From assembly GCA_964354135.1 (NCBI GenBank), contig CAYGZA010000047.1:1-28124 (forward strand): 28,124 nucleotides of DNA, read 5' to 3'. A program made the position numbers and the translations under genes. Each line of letters opens with the position of its first letter. Position 1 is the stretch's first letter. Source of the DNA: CAYGZA01 sp964354135. Its GTDB lineage: Bacteria > Planctomycetota > Planctomycetia > Pirellulales > Thermoguttaceae. The notes under the pieces were generated by a model. The model was not told the DNA's origin. It saw only the letters and a list, made by a program, of their open reading frames with translations, and made no database searches. Below are positions 14,941 to 22,301 of the stretch, in pieces.

Positions 14941-15975
14941 GTGAACAGCAAAGCGATGAAATGGGCAGTCGCTGCGTGGCTGGCCGCCGGCACTGCGGTT
15001 TGGGCAGAGGATGTCATTAGGGTTGGGAAGACCAGACTGGCGGGGAAGATCGTCCAAATGACGCCGCTTGAGGTGACGATCGCCCTGCCGACTGCCAACG
15101 AGAAGGTCCCGGTCAACCGAATCCGGTGGATTGAATACAGCGACGAGCCGACCCCTTTGCGCAAGGCACGGGCGGCGGCAGCCGCCGGCGATTATGAGGG
15201 TGCTCAAGCCGATCTGGATAGGGTCAACCCGGACGACGTGGTGCGGGCCGAGATCAGACAGGACATCGAGTTCTACCAGGCGCTCGTTGCCGCCCGGTTG
15301 GCGACGGCGGGCAAAGGGGAGATTCCCGAGGCCGGGAAACTGATGGCCGACTTTGTGAAGGCCCACCCCCAAAGCTACCATTACCTCGAGGCCAACGAGG
15401 TGGTCGGCGACCTGCTGGTCGCCAATCAGCAGTTCGACCGGGCGCGGAAGTACTACGAGCAGGTCGGCAAGGCCCCGTGGCCGGACTGCCAGATGCGGGC
15501 GGCGGTCGCGGTGGGCCGGGTCCTTCTGGCGGAGAACAAGCCGCAAGAGGCGATGAAGTCCTTCGAGAGCGTCCTGGCGATGAAGGCCGACAGCGAGTTG
15601 GCCGAAGCCCAACGCGTGGCGGCCACCCTGGGCAGGGCCCGTTGCCTGGCCGAGGCCAACCAGGCCGACGAGGCCGTCAAGATCGCCAACAAGGTAATCG
15701 CCGCGGCCGCGGAAGACGACGTGGAGCTGCTCGCTCAGGCCTACAACGCCCTGGGGATCGCGCTGAAGAAGGCCGGCCGCACCCAGGAGGCCCTCTTCGC
15801 GCTCCTCCGGGTCGACACCCTGTATTCCTCCGCGGCCGAGGCCCACGCCGAGGCCCTCTTCCACCTCATCCCCGTATGGCAGGACCTGAAGAAACTGGAC
15901 CGCGCCAAGGAAACGCAGCAGGCCCTCCAAGAACAGTATCCGAGCAGCCGCTGGGCCAAGGCGATCGAGAAGTAG
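14941..15975 (+). CDS. Exported TPR-repeat protein
   Basis: A 344-residue protein of unknown function. GTG 14941 is preceded by GAGGAGG at good spacing. A signal peptide is clear: KAMKWAVAAWLAAGTAVWA with cleavage likely before EDV at about residue 23. A short beta region follows (VGKTRLAGKIVQMTPLEVTIALPTANEKVPVNRIRWIEYSDEP), resembling the small N-terminal domain found before TPRs in other planctomycete exported proteins. From about residue 75 to the end there are TPR-like helical pairs (ANEVVGDLLVANQQFDRARKYYEQV, AVGRVLLAENKPQEAMKSFESVL, AYNALGIALKKAGRTQEALFALLRV). It would work as a binding scaffold outside the cytoplasm. The neighbours give no hint of a partner. Confidence 0.85.
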   Translation: MNSKAMKWAVAAWLAAGTAVWAEDVIRVGKTRLAGKIVQMTPLEVTIALPTANEKVPVNRIRWIEYSDEPTPLRKARAAAAAGDYEGAQADLDRVNPDDVVRAEIRQDIEFYQALVAARLATAGKGEIPEAGKLMADFVKAHPQSYHYLEANEVVGDLLVANQQFDRARKYYEQVGKAPWPDCQMRAAVAVGRVLLAENKPQEAMKSFESVLAMKADSELAEAQRVAATLGRARCLAEANQADEAVKIANKVIAAAAEDDVELLAQAYNALGIALKKAGRTQEALFALLRVDTLYSSAAEAHAEALFHLIPVWQDLKKLDRAKETQQALQEQYPSSRWAKAIEK

Positions 15976-16009
15976 GGGCGAGGGACGAGCGGCGAGAAAG
16001 GGGCCCGTC

Positions 16010-16951
16010 TTACGCCCGGGGATGGAACTGCTTGTGGACGGCCTTCAGCCGCGACGCGTCGACGTGGGTGTAGATCTGCGTGGTGCTGATGCTGGCGTGG
16101 CCGAGCATCTCTTGCACCTGCCGAAGGTCGGCCCCGCCTGCCAACAGGTGCGTGGCGAAACTGTGGCGCATCGTGTGGGGGCTGATGCTCGACGGGGCCC
16201 CGATGCGCCGGGCATATCTCTTCAGCAGCTCCCAGACCCGCTCCCGGCGGAGGCGGCGACCGCGGTAGGAGAGGAGAAGCCAGGGCGCCTCGGTCGGGGC
16301 CCGGGCGGCAAGCTCTCCCCGCTCGTGTTCCAGGTACGCGCGGACCGCCTCGGCGGCACGCTCGCCCAGCGGGATCATCCGCTCCTTGTTTCCCTTGCCC
16401 CAGCAGCGGCAGAAACCCTCCCCGAGGTACACGTCGCGGAGCTTCAGGTGCGAAAGCTCCGACGCCCGGCAGCCGGTGGCGTAGAGGAGCTCCAGCAGGG
16501 CACGGTCCCGCCGCCAGAACGGGTCGCGCGGCGCCGGACTTTGGATCAGCCGCTCCACCTGCTGCGGACTGAGCACTCTCGGCACCCGCTGCCAGAGCCG
16601 CTGGCTCCCCAGCAGCTCGGCAAGGTTGTCTTCGAGCACTCCCTCCAACTGCAAGTAGCGGAAGAAGAGCTTCAAGGAGACCAGGTGCCGGGCCAGCGTC
16701 GCCGGTCCCAGCTTCTGCCCGTGGAGCCACGTGGTGAAGTCGGCCAGGTCGCGGATCGAGAGTGCCGGAATGCTCCGCCCGCTTAGCCAGGCGGAAAACC
16801 GTTTCAGGTCCCGCCCGTAAGCGGCCACGGTGTTCTCGGCCAGGTGGCATTCCCCCGCGCAGTAGGCGAGGAAGCCGTCGAGCCATGCCTGCGCCATCCG
16901 GGTGGGGCTTGGCGGTTGGGGACGCAGCGGTCGCGGTCGTGAAGTGCCCAT
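16010..16951 (-). CDS. Tyrosine recombinase XerC/XerD
   Basis: A 313-residue tyrosine recombinase, the size of XerC/D, which resolve chromosome dimers at dif with FtsK. The N-terminal SAM-like core-binding domain spans about 20-105 (FLAYCAGECHLAENTVAAYGRDLKRFSAWL). The catalytic domain has all six residues: R162 (GCRASEL), K186 (GKGNKER), H259 and R262 (SPHTMRHSFATHLL), H285 (LGHASISTTQIYTHV) and Y294. The LLAGGADLRQVQEMLGHASISTTQIYTHV stretch is typical of XerD/XerC and not of phage integrases. No dif-like site was found nearby. The start may lie at M19, because residues 1-18 are Pro/Arg-rich and unlike the family. Confidence 0.9.
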   Translation of the reverse strand: MGTSRPRPLRPQPPSPTRMAQAWLDGFLAYCAGECHLAENTVAAYGRDLKRFSAWLSGRSIPALSIRDLADFTTWLHGQKLGPATLARHLVSLKLFFRYLQLEGVLEDNLAELLGSQRLWQRVPRVLSPQQVERLIQSPAPRDPFWRRDRALLELLYATGCRASELSHLKLRDVYLGEGFCRCWGKGNKERMIPLGERAAEAVRAYLEHERGELAARAPTEAPWLLLSYRGRRLRRERVWELLKRYARRIGAPSSISPHTMRHSFATHLLAGGADLRQVQEMLGHASISTTQIYTHVDASRLKAVHKQFHPRA

Positions 16952-17119
16952 CTATCGTTCGATTCGGGTCACTGGACAGGGGATCTTCACTCGGCGGTGC
17001 CGGGCAGGCAATTCTCCACCGGCGCCTCCTGCCGCCGGACGGTTCGGTTGGTTACAATGGTGCCGAATAGCCGGTCTACGGCGATTCTCCTGCCCTCCGG
17101 ATCCTAGGGACCAAGCGAG

Positions 17120-18130
17120 ATGGCCCGCTCAACGTCACCCATCGTTCGGCTCTCGGAAATGGAGCCCGACCAGGAAGGCGATCTCTTCGTGCTCCTGACC
17201 GCCAAAGAGGAATTGCGGACCCGCGAGGGAAAGCCGTACTTCAAGGTCACTTTTCGCGACGCCCGGCGCGAGGTGAACTTTCCCATCTGGGTCGATTCAC
17301 CGCTGGCCGCCGACTGCCGCCAGCGGTGGACTCCCGGGGTCTTCTACAAGGTCCGTGCGGTGTACCGCGAGACGAGCTACGGTCCGCAGTTGGACGTCCG
17401 CAAGATCCGCGAGGTGATCGAGTCCGACGCCGCCGACGGCTTCGACCCGATGATGTGCCTGCGGCAGTCGCGGTTCCCTCCCGAGGAGATGCTGGCGGAG
17501 CTATCGGACGTCGCCCGCAAGGAAATCCCCGCCGGGCCTTTGCGGCAGACGGTGGAGTCGATCCTGGCAGCCCGCCGCGGGCAGCTCTTGACCTATCCGG
17601 CGGCGCGGCGGCATCACCACGCCTTTGCCGCGGGCTTGTTGGAGCACACGCTGAGCGTGACGCGGACGTGCCTCTACCTGGCCGACAAGTACTCGGCCAA
17701 GTACCCCGACATGCGGCCGCCGCTGGACAAGGCCCTCGTGGCGGCCGGGGCGATCCTCCACGACATCGGCAAGCTCGAAGAGCTCCGGCAGCAGCCGGCC
17801 GACACGATCTTCACCCCGTCCGGCGCCTTGATCGGCCACTTGCTCCTGGGCCGCGACATGGTCCGCGAGGCCGCCGCTCAGACCGGACTCGACGCCGACT
17901 CGCTCCTGCGGCTGGAGCACCTGATCATCGCCCACCAGCGGCTGCCGGAGTGGGGCTCCCCCAAGCCGCCGATGACCCCCGAGGCCGTCTTGATCCATTA
18001 CGCCGACGACCTGGACGCGAAATACGACATGATGTACTCCATCCTCCGCGACGACAAAACCTCCGGCCCGCTGACCTCGGACAAGAACTTGCTCCGCCAC
18101 CGGGTCTACCGCGGACCGGAAGAAGCATAA
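17120..18130 (+). CDS. OB-fold + HD-domain 3'-5' exoribonuclease, YhaM-like
   Basis: YhaM-family enzymes trim RNA or DNA from the 3' end with a metal-dependent HD domain and bind the substrate with an N-terminal OB fold. The protein is 336 residues. The OB fold covers about 15-105 (EGDLFVLLTAKEELRTREGKPYFKVTFRDARREVNFPIWVDS). The HD domain covers about 140-320: HHHAFAAGLLEHTLSV (H176), AILHDIGKLEEL (H214, D215), IGHLLLG (H240), HLIIAHQRLPEWGS (H267, H272) and HYADDLDAKYDMM (D296/D297). Both domains and the metal ligands are intact. A TACAAT -10-like element at 17053-17058 lies upstream without a convincing -35. The gene is divergent from the xer gene. Confidence 0.88.
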   Translation: MARSTSPIVRLSEMEPDQEGDLFVLLTAKEELRTREGKPYFKVTFRDARREVNFPIWVDSPLAADCRQRWTPGVFYKVRAVYRETSYGPQLDVRKIREVIESDAADGFDPMMCLRQSRFPPEEMLAELSDVARKEIPAGPLRQTVESILAARRGQLLTYPAARRHHHAFAAGLLEHTLSVTRTCLYLADKYSAKYPDMRPPLDKALVAAGAILHDIGKLEELRQQPADTIFTPSGALIGHLLLGRDMVREAAAQTGLDADSLLRLEHLIIAHQRLPEWGSPKPPMTPEAVLIHYADDLDAKYDMMYSILRDDKTSGPLTSDKNLLRHRVYRGPEEA

Positions 18131-18138
18131 TCGACGCC

Positions 18139-18163
18139 GGGAGGGCGAGGCTCCTGCCGAGCC
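18139..18163. repeat. Small hairpin repeat unit
   Basis: GGGAGGGCGAGG followed by CTCCTGCCGAGCC; the core GGCTC-CTGCC-GAGCC forms a 5-bp stem with a 5-nt loop. It lies between the yhaM-like gene and the GH62-like gene. It looks like a dispersed intergenic repeat, but only one copy lies in this window. Confidence 0.45.
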
Positions 18164-18221
18164 CCTGCGCGGTCGTCGCCCGCTGCTATCGACATTCGCA
18201 ACCCCAAGGAGACCTCCTGCC

Positions 18222-19274
18222 ATGAGATCGATTCTTATACTGCTCATCGCCACTTTGTCGGGTATCTGTCCCGCGGTCTCGGCCGGCGCGGAGGAAACGG
18301 GTAGCGCACAACCTTCGCGGGCCGTCCAGAACCTGTTGGCCGGGCGTTTTCTGTGGAAGACAGGCGAGCCGCTGGTGTTCCCGAGGACGGCGGCGGACGA
18401 GACCTACTTCTCGGTCAAAGACCCGAGTTTCGTGCGGCACGACGGCCGCTGGCACCTCTTCTGCACGGTCCGCGCCAAGGCCCGCTCGCATCAGATCGAG
18501 TACCTGGCCTTCAGCGATTGGAAGGAGGCGAAGGCGGACGCCCGCCGCGAGTTCCTTCAAGTGACCGCGGGCTACTACTGCGCCCCGCAGGTGTTCTACT
18601 TCCGGCCGCACAAGAAGTGGTACCTGATCTACCAGACCAGCGATAAGTCCCGCAAGCCGGAGTTGCAGCCGGCCTGGTCAACCACCGGCAACCTGGCCGA
18701 GCCGTCGAGCTGGAGCAAGCCGGCGCTGGTCTTCGCCGAGCAGCCGAGGAGCGTTTCGCGATGGATCGACTTCTGGGTGATCTGCGACCGAACGCACGCC
18801 TATCTGTTTTTCACGTCGCTGGACGGTCAGATGTGGCGGGCCCGGACGGCGATCGAGGATTTCCCCTCCGGTTGGAGCGAGCCGGAGGTCTGCCTCCGCG
18901 GCGACATCTTCGAGGCGAGTCACACGTACCTGCTCCAGGGGCTCGACAAGTACCTGACGATCGTCGAGGCCCAGGGCGGCGGCGGGCGGTACTACAAGGC
19001 CTATCTGGCCGACCGGCTCGACGGGGCATGGAAGCCGCTGGCCGACACGCTCCAGCGGCCGTTTGCCGCGCCCGGAAACGTGCGGTTTGCCGGCCCTCGG
19101 TGGAGCGATTCCTTCAGTCACGGCGAGCTGGTCCGCGCCTCGGTCGACGAGACCATGCCGGTGGACCCGGCCCGGCTGGAGTTCCTCTTCCAGGGCGTCA
19201 AGCAAGGGGATTACCAAGGGAAACCGTACGGCCAGATTCCCTGGCGGCTGGGAATGCTGGAGGCGGCCGAGTAG
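18222..19274 (+). CDS. Secreted GH62-like alpha-L-arabinofuranosidase
   Basis: GH62 enzymes remove arabinofuranosyl side groups from xylan and arabinan, outside the cell. The 350-residue protein starts with a signal peptide (MRSILILLIATLSGICPAVSAGA, cleavage near residue 23) behind AAGGAG. The five-bladed-propeller family pattern is seen in FSVKDPSFVRHDGRWHLFCTV (D67, candidate base), YYCAPQVFYFRPHKKWYLIYQT, RWIDFWVICDRTHAYLFFTSLDGQMWRA (D183, candidate third acidic residue) and GDIFEASHTYLLQGLDKYLTIVEAQ (E231, candidate acid). The D-D-E triad is by analogy with clan GH-F and is not tested. The next gene codes for an SGNH hydrolase; a joint role in removing sugar or acyl groups from plant or algal glycans is possible but weakly supported. 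Confidence 0.8.
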   Translation: MRSILILLIATLSGICPAVSAGAEETGSAQPSRAVQNLLAGRFLWKTGEPLVFPRTAADETYFSVKDPSFVRHDGRWHLFCTVRAKARSHQIEYLAFSDWKEAKADARREFLQVTAGYYCAPQVFYFRPHKKWYLIYQTSDKSRKPELQPAWSTTGNLAEPSSWSKPALVFAEQPRSVSRWIDFWVICDRTHAYLFFTSLDGQMWRARTAIEDFPSGWSEPEVCLRGDIFEASHTYLLQGLDKYLTIVEAQGGGGRYYKAYLADRLDGAWKPLADTLQRPFAAPGNVRFAGPRWSDSFSHGELVRASVDETMPVDPARLEFLFQGVKQGDYQGKPYGQIPWRLGMLEAAE

Positions 19275-19344
19275 CCGATGCGAGTCCGCCATTCCTGCCC
19301 TGCCGCATGACGTCTCATTCCGCAGTTGCCCCGAACGCACTCCG

Positions 19345-20397
19345 ATGCACGTCGCCCACCCACAACGAGAACCGCAATCGCCGATTCGCTCGGTGTTGAG
19401 CCAGGCGGGGCGGATGCTGGCCCTTTGCATCCTCGTGTCTTTGGCGCTCTTCACGTTTCCCAACGCCGTGCCCTGGATGATCGCGTGCTGGTTGGTCTGG
19501 CACACGGTGGCGGTCTTCCGCGGCCGCTGGGGCTGGCTTCCCTTGCTGCTGGGCGCCGGGGTGGTGGCGGTTAAGCGTGTCCCCAACACGCCCCGTTTGG
19601 CAGCCCTCGCATCCGTGGCCGTGGTCGTGGTGCTCGGGCGCTGGCTGCTGCGCGGGCGAGGGACTGCGGAATGGTCGCGGCCGTTCTCCTGGCTCGGGGT
19701 ATTCTCGCTGTGGACGACCTGGGGAATGACGGCCGTCGATTGGCACCTCTCAGCGAGGTGCAATCATCCGGTCGTGCTCAAGCCGAGGCAGCCCGTCGTG
19801 TGCCTGGGCGATAGCATGACCTCCTCGGGACTGCCGCAGCGCGGCTATCCCGAGCATCTGGGCGGCATGATCGCCCTGCCGGTGGTGAATATCGGCGTGC
19901 CCGGAATCGATACCGAGCAGGCGATGGCCCTTTTGCCTCGCTTGCGTGCCACGCGGCCACAGGTGGTGATCCTCGAACTTGGGGCCCACGATTTCCTCAA
20001 AGGGCGCGGCCGCGACGCGACCAAGGCAAACCTGGAAGCGATCATCGCCGCCTGCCGCGAAATCGGGGCCGAGGTCGTGTTGATGGAAATACCGCGGGGC
20101 TATATGATCGATCCCTTTGCCGGGCTGGAGCGCGAGTTGGCCCGGCAGTACGACCTGGAGCTTATCCCCGACACGGCCTTTCGCAGGCTGCTCCTGGCCA
20201 GCCCGACGCTCCCGCCGGGCAAATGGGCGGGCGGCCCCTATCTCACCGAGGACGACGGCGTGCATCCCAACCCCCGCGGTAACCGGCTCTTGGCCCGTTA
20301 CGCAGCCGACGCGCTGGAGCGGCTCTACGGGCCGTCGATTCGCCGAGAGGCCGACAGGGGTGAAGACCCCAAACCTGCCGGCAAGGGCCCACTCTGA
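19345..20397 (+). CDS. Membrane-anchored SGNH/GDSL hydrolase
   Basis: A 350-residue protein with a hydrophobic N-terminal half (about 20-135, likely four to five membrane helices, for example ALCILVSLALFTFP and LAALASVAVVVVLGRWLL) and a C-terminal SGNH domain. Block I is VVCLGDSMTSSG (nucleophile Ser), block II NIGVPGI, block III ELGAHDFLKG and block V DDGVHPNPRGNRLLA with the Asp and His of the triad. Block III normally holds an oxyanion-hole Asn (GxND); here it is His (GAHD). Esterase, lipase or O-acetyl esterase activity on an extracellular substrate is likely. ATG 19345 is chosen because the upstream frame is shadow sequence of the preceding gene; no good ribosome-binding site is seen. 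It follows the GH62-like gene by 70 nt. Confidence 0.82.
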   Translation: MHVAHPQREPQSPIRSVLSQAGRMLALCILVSLALFTFPNAVPWMIACWLVWHTVAVFRGRWGWLPLLLGAGVVAVKRVPNTPRLAALASVAVVVVLGRWLLRGRGTAEWSRPFSWLGVFSLWTTWGMTAVDWHLSARCNHPVVLKPRQPVVCLGDSMTSSGLPQRGYPEHLGGMIALPVVNIGVPGIDTEQAMALLPRLRATRPQVVILELGAHDFLKGRGRDATKANLEAIIAACREIGAEVVLMEIPRGYMIDPFAGLERELARQYDLELIPDTAFRRLLLASPTLPPGKWAGGPYLTEDDGVHPNPRGNRLLARYAADALERLYGPSIRREADRGEDPKPAGKGPL

Positions 20398-20432
20398 TGC
20401 ACGTTGTGCCGGCCGCGCAACGCCCCGAAATC

Positions 20433-21326
20433 CTATCCCTCGCCCCCGCGGGTGGACTGCCGCTTCTTCTGGTACTGGCGGCTGGCGTTCTTCAGGGTGC
20501 GGCGTTCCTTGCGGGTCAGGCTGGACTCCTTTTCGCGGGAGATCTTCGCCAAGATGCGGTCAACCTCCGAGCTGAGTTCCTTGTCCTTCTCCTCGGGGAC
20601 GTGGATCCGCAAACGGGGCCGCCGCTTCAGGACCCGCCAGAACGAGGGCAACCGCAGAAGGCGTCCGAGATTCCACCCCTGGCGAAAGTACAGGAGGGCG
20701 AACGCCGCCCCGGCCAAATGGGCAACGAATGCAACTCGGCTCCCTTCCGGCCGCGAGATCGCCCCGTAGGCATCGCCGGCCACGAGGAGGACCCCCATGA
20801 ACCACGCGGGCATCGGCAACACGAAGAAGAAGGCCACCTGGGCCTGCGGGTAGTTCAGGGCGAACAGGATGATCGTCCCCGTGACCGCGCCCGAGGCCCC
20901 GATGATCGAATCGCCCGCCGGGGCCCCTTGAAGCTTGCTCACCGTCACCCAGAGCACCGAGCTGAAAACCAGCATCGTCAGGTAGAGCCGCAGAAACTCC
21001 TTCGACCCGTAACGCTCCTCGATCGCGCGCCCGAAGAACCACAGCCCCAGCATGTTCATCACGATGTGTTCCGGCCGGTAGGCGTGGATGAAGCCGTAGG
21101 TGAGGAACTGCCACCAGCGCCACCAGAAAGCCGGCAGGGTCAGGGTTTCGACTGAGACTTTGAGGTGCCACCGCAAAGTCCCCCGCGAGGCCTCCGGCAG
21201 CAGCACGTAGTCCACCAGGAAGATCGCCACGTTGATGACGATCAGGGTCGCGGTGACAGACCGGGGGGCCACAAGCCAAGGCGAGCGGCGCGGTTGGCGA
21301 TAGTAATCTCGATCGTAAATGCCCAT
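20433..21326 (-). CDS. Rhomboid-family intramembrane serine protease
   Basis: Cleaves transmembrane segments of membrane proteins. The 297-residue protein has a short cytoplasmic start (MGIYDRDYYRQPRRSP), a first membrane helix (ATLIVINVAIFLVDYVLL), a long loop, the helix with H87 and N91 (HIVMNMLGLWFFG), catalytic S145 in GASGAVTG and catalytic H203 in AHLAGAAFALLY. Six membrane helices can be drawn. The C-terminal 70 residues are highly charged (RILAKISREKESSLTRKERRTLKNASRQYQKKRQ) and probably cytoplasmic. Upstream, a sigma70-type promoter lies at 21434-21462. The gene converges with the SGNH gene, with 35 nt between the stop codons. Confidence 0.93.
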   Translation of the reverse strand: MGIYDRDYYRQPRRSPWLVAPRSVTATLIVINVAIFLVDYVLLPEASRGTLRWHLKVSVETLTLPAFWWRWWQFLTYGFIHAYRPEHIVMNMLGLWFFGRAIEERYGSKEFLRLYLTMLVFSSVLWVTVSKLQGAPAGDSIIGASGAVTGTIILFALNYPQAQVAFFFVLPMPAWFMGVLLVAGDAYGAISRPEGSRVAFVAHLAGAAFALLYFRQGWNLGRLLRLPSFWRVLKRRPRLRIHVPEEKDKELSSEVDRILAKISREKESSLTRKERRTLKNASRQYQKKRQSTRGGEG

Positions 21327-21433
21327 GGCGCTCAGCCGCTACCGCTGCCGGGGGGTCATGTTTCGAGCGACCGAGTCCGCTCAATTGCCGGCGGCAATCC
21401 CCGCGAAAACCCCACCGATGCTGTTCCCGCTGT

Positions 21434-21462
21434 ATCCTATCGGACATCGCGGGCCTTGGCAA
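21434..21462 (-). promoter_or_regulatory. Sigma70-type promoter of rhomboid gene
   Basis: Minus strand TTGCCA (21462-21457), 17-nt spacer, TAGGAT (21439-21434). The leader to ATG 21326 would be about 100 nt. Confidence 0.5.
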
Positions 21463-21518
21463 TTGACCCCGCGGAAACATGAACGGACACTTACGTTTCG
21501 CCGTGCCGGAGGAGATCG

Positions 21519-22274
21519 ATGCCAGTTTCCGTGCAGTGTCCGAAGTGCGGAAGAACCTACCGGGTGCAGGACCATCCGAGTGCGAAGCGGGTGAAATGCC
21601 GCTGCGGCGCCGTGCTCCCGGTGCCGGCGCCGGCAGAGGCGGTTGAGGACTCGGCTTGGGAAGACGAGGTGGTCCGCGCGTTCGGCGCCCCGCCTGCTCG
21701 GCAATCGCCCGCAGGGGAATCGCAAGGGCCCGAGCCGGCGTCGGTCCGCCCTCCGGGCCACACGGCAGCCGAGACACCGCCGCCGGAACCGCACGAGACC
21801 GGTGCTGCCCCTTCGCCTTCGCTATTCCGCTTTGCTGAGATCGACTTCCGAAGCCTGCTGGAGACCGACCGCTGGCGACTGGTCTTTGGGCTTCTGGCCC
21901 TCGGTTATGGCAGTGTGGCGGCCCTGGTGCTCCTGGGATCCGTCGGATCGATCGCGGCAGACAACCCGTTGTTTGGCGGCGTATGGTCCGGCTTAGCCCG
22001 GGTGGGACTGGCTGCGGCGGTCGCGGTGGGCGGCGTTCTGACCCTGCAGAAAGACAAGAATGGGCCGGTCTGCGCGGGGCTGGCCTGCGTTCTGTTCTGC
22101 TTTTTTCCCGCCTGGGGGTTCCTGCCGGAACTCCGCGAAGCGCTCCTGGCGGGCGGACTTCTCTCGTGTCTGTGGCTTGGCGTACGCTACGCGGTTCCCG
22201 TTGCCCTGATCGTCTGGTGCCTCAGACAGGAGGCCGAGCGGAGGATGAGGGAAGAACGGGATGCCCCGGACTGA
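21519..22274 (+). CDS. Zinc-ribbon membrane protein of unknown function
   Basis: A 251-residue protein. The N-terminal 40 residues form a zinc ribbon of CxxC-x16-CxC type (C7, C10, C27, C29; QCPKCGRTYRVQ...VKCRCG), like the small zinc-finger domains at the start of many planctomycete and myxobacterial proteins. A Pro/Ala/Glu-rich disordered linker follows (about 35-105). The rest has four hydrophobic helices (about 120-142, 155-175, 181-201 and 208-235) and a charged tail. The zinc ribbon would lie in the cytoplasm. ATG 21519 follows GGAGGAG. No function can be assigned; it converges with the next gene. Confidence 0.8.
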   Translation: MPVSVQCPKCGRTYRVQDHPSAKRVKCRCGAVLPVPAPAEAVEDSAWEDEVVRAFGAPPARQSPAGESQGPEPASVRPPGHTAAETPPPEPHETGAAPSPSLFRFAEIDFRSLLETDRWRLVFGLLALGYGSVAALVLLGSVGSIAADNPLFGGVWSGLARVGLAAAVAVGGVLTLQKDKNGPVCAGLACVLFCFFPAWGFLPELREALLAGGLLSCLWLGVRYAVPVALIVWCLRQEAERRMREERDAPD

Positions 22275-22301
22275 AGCCGTCGCTTGGACTTTCCCGCAGG
22301 A

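Noticed and set aside
16010..16951. Phage or integron integrase
   Set aside because: Size and the catalytic-domain motifs fit XerC/XerD; no mobile-element genes or att sites are adjacent.
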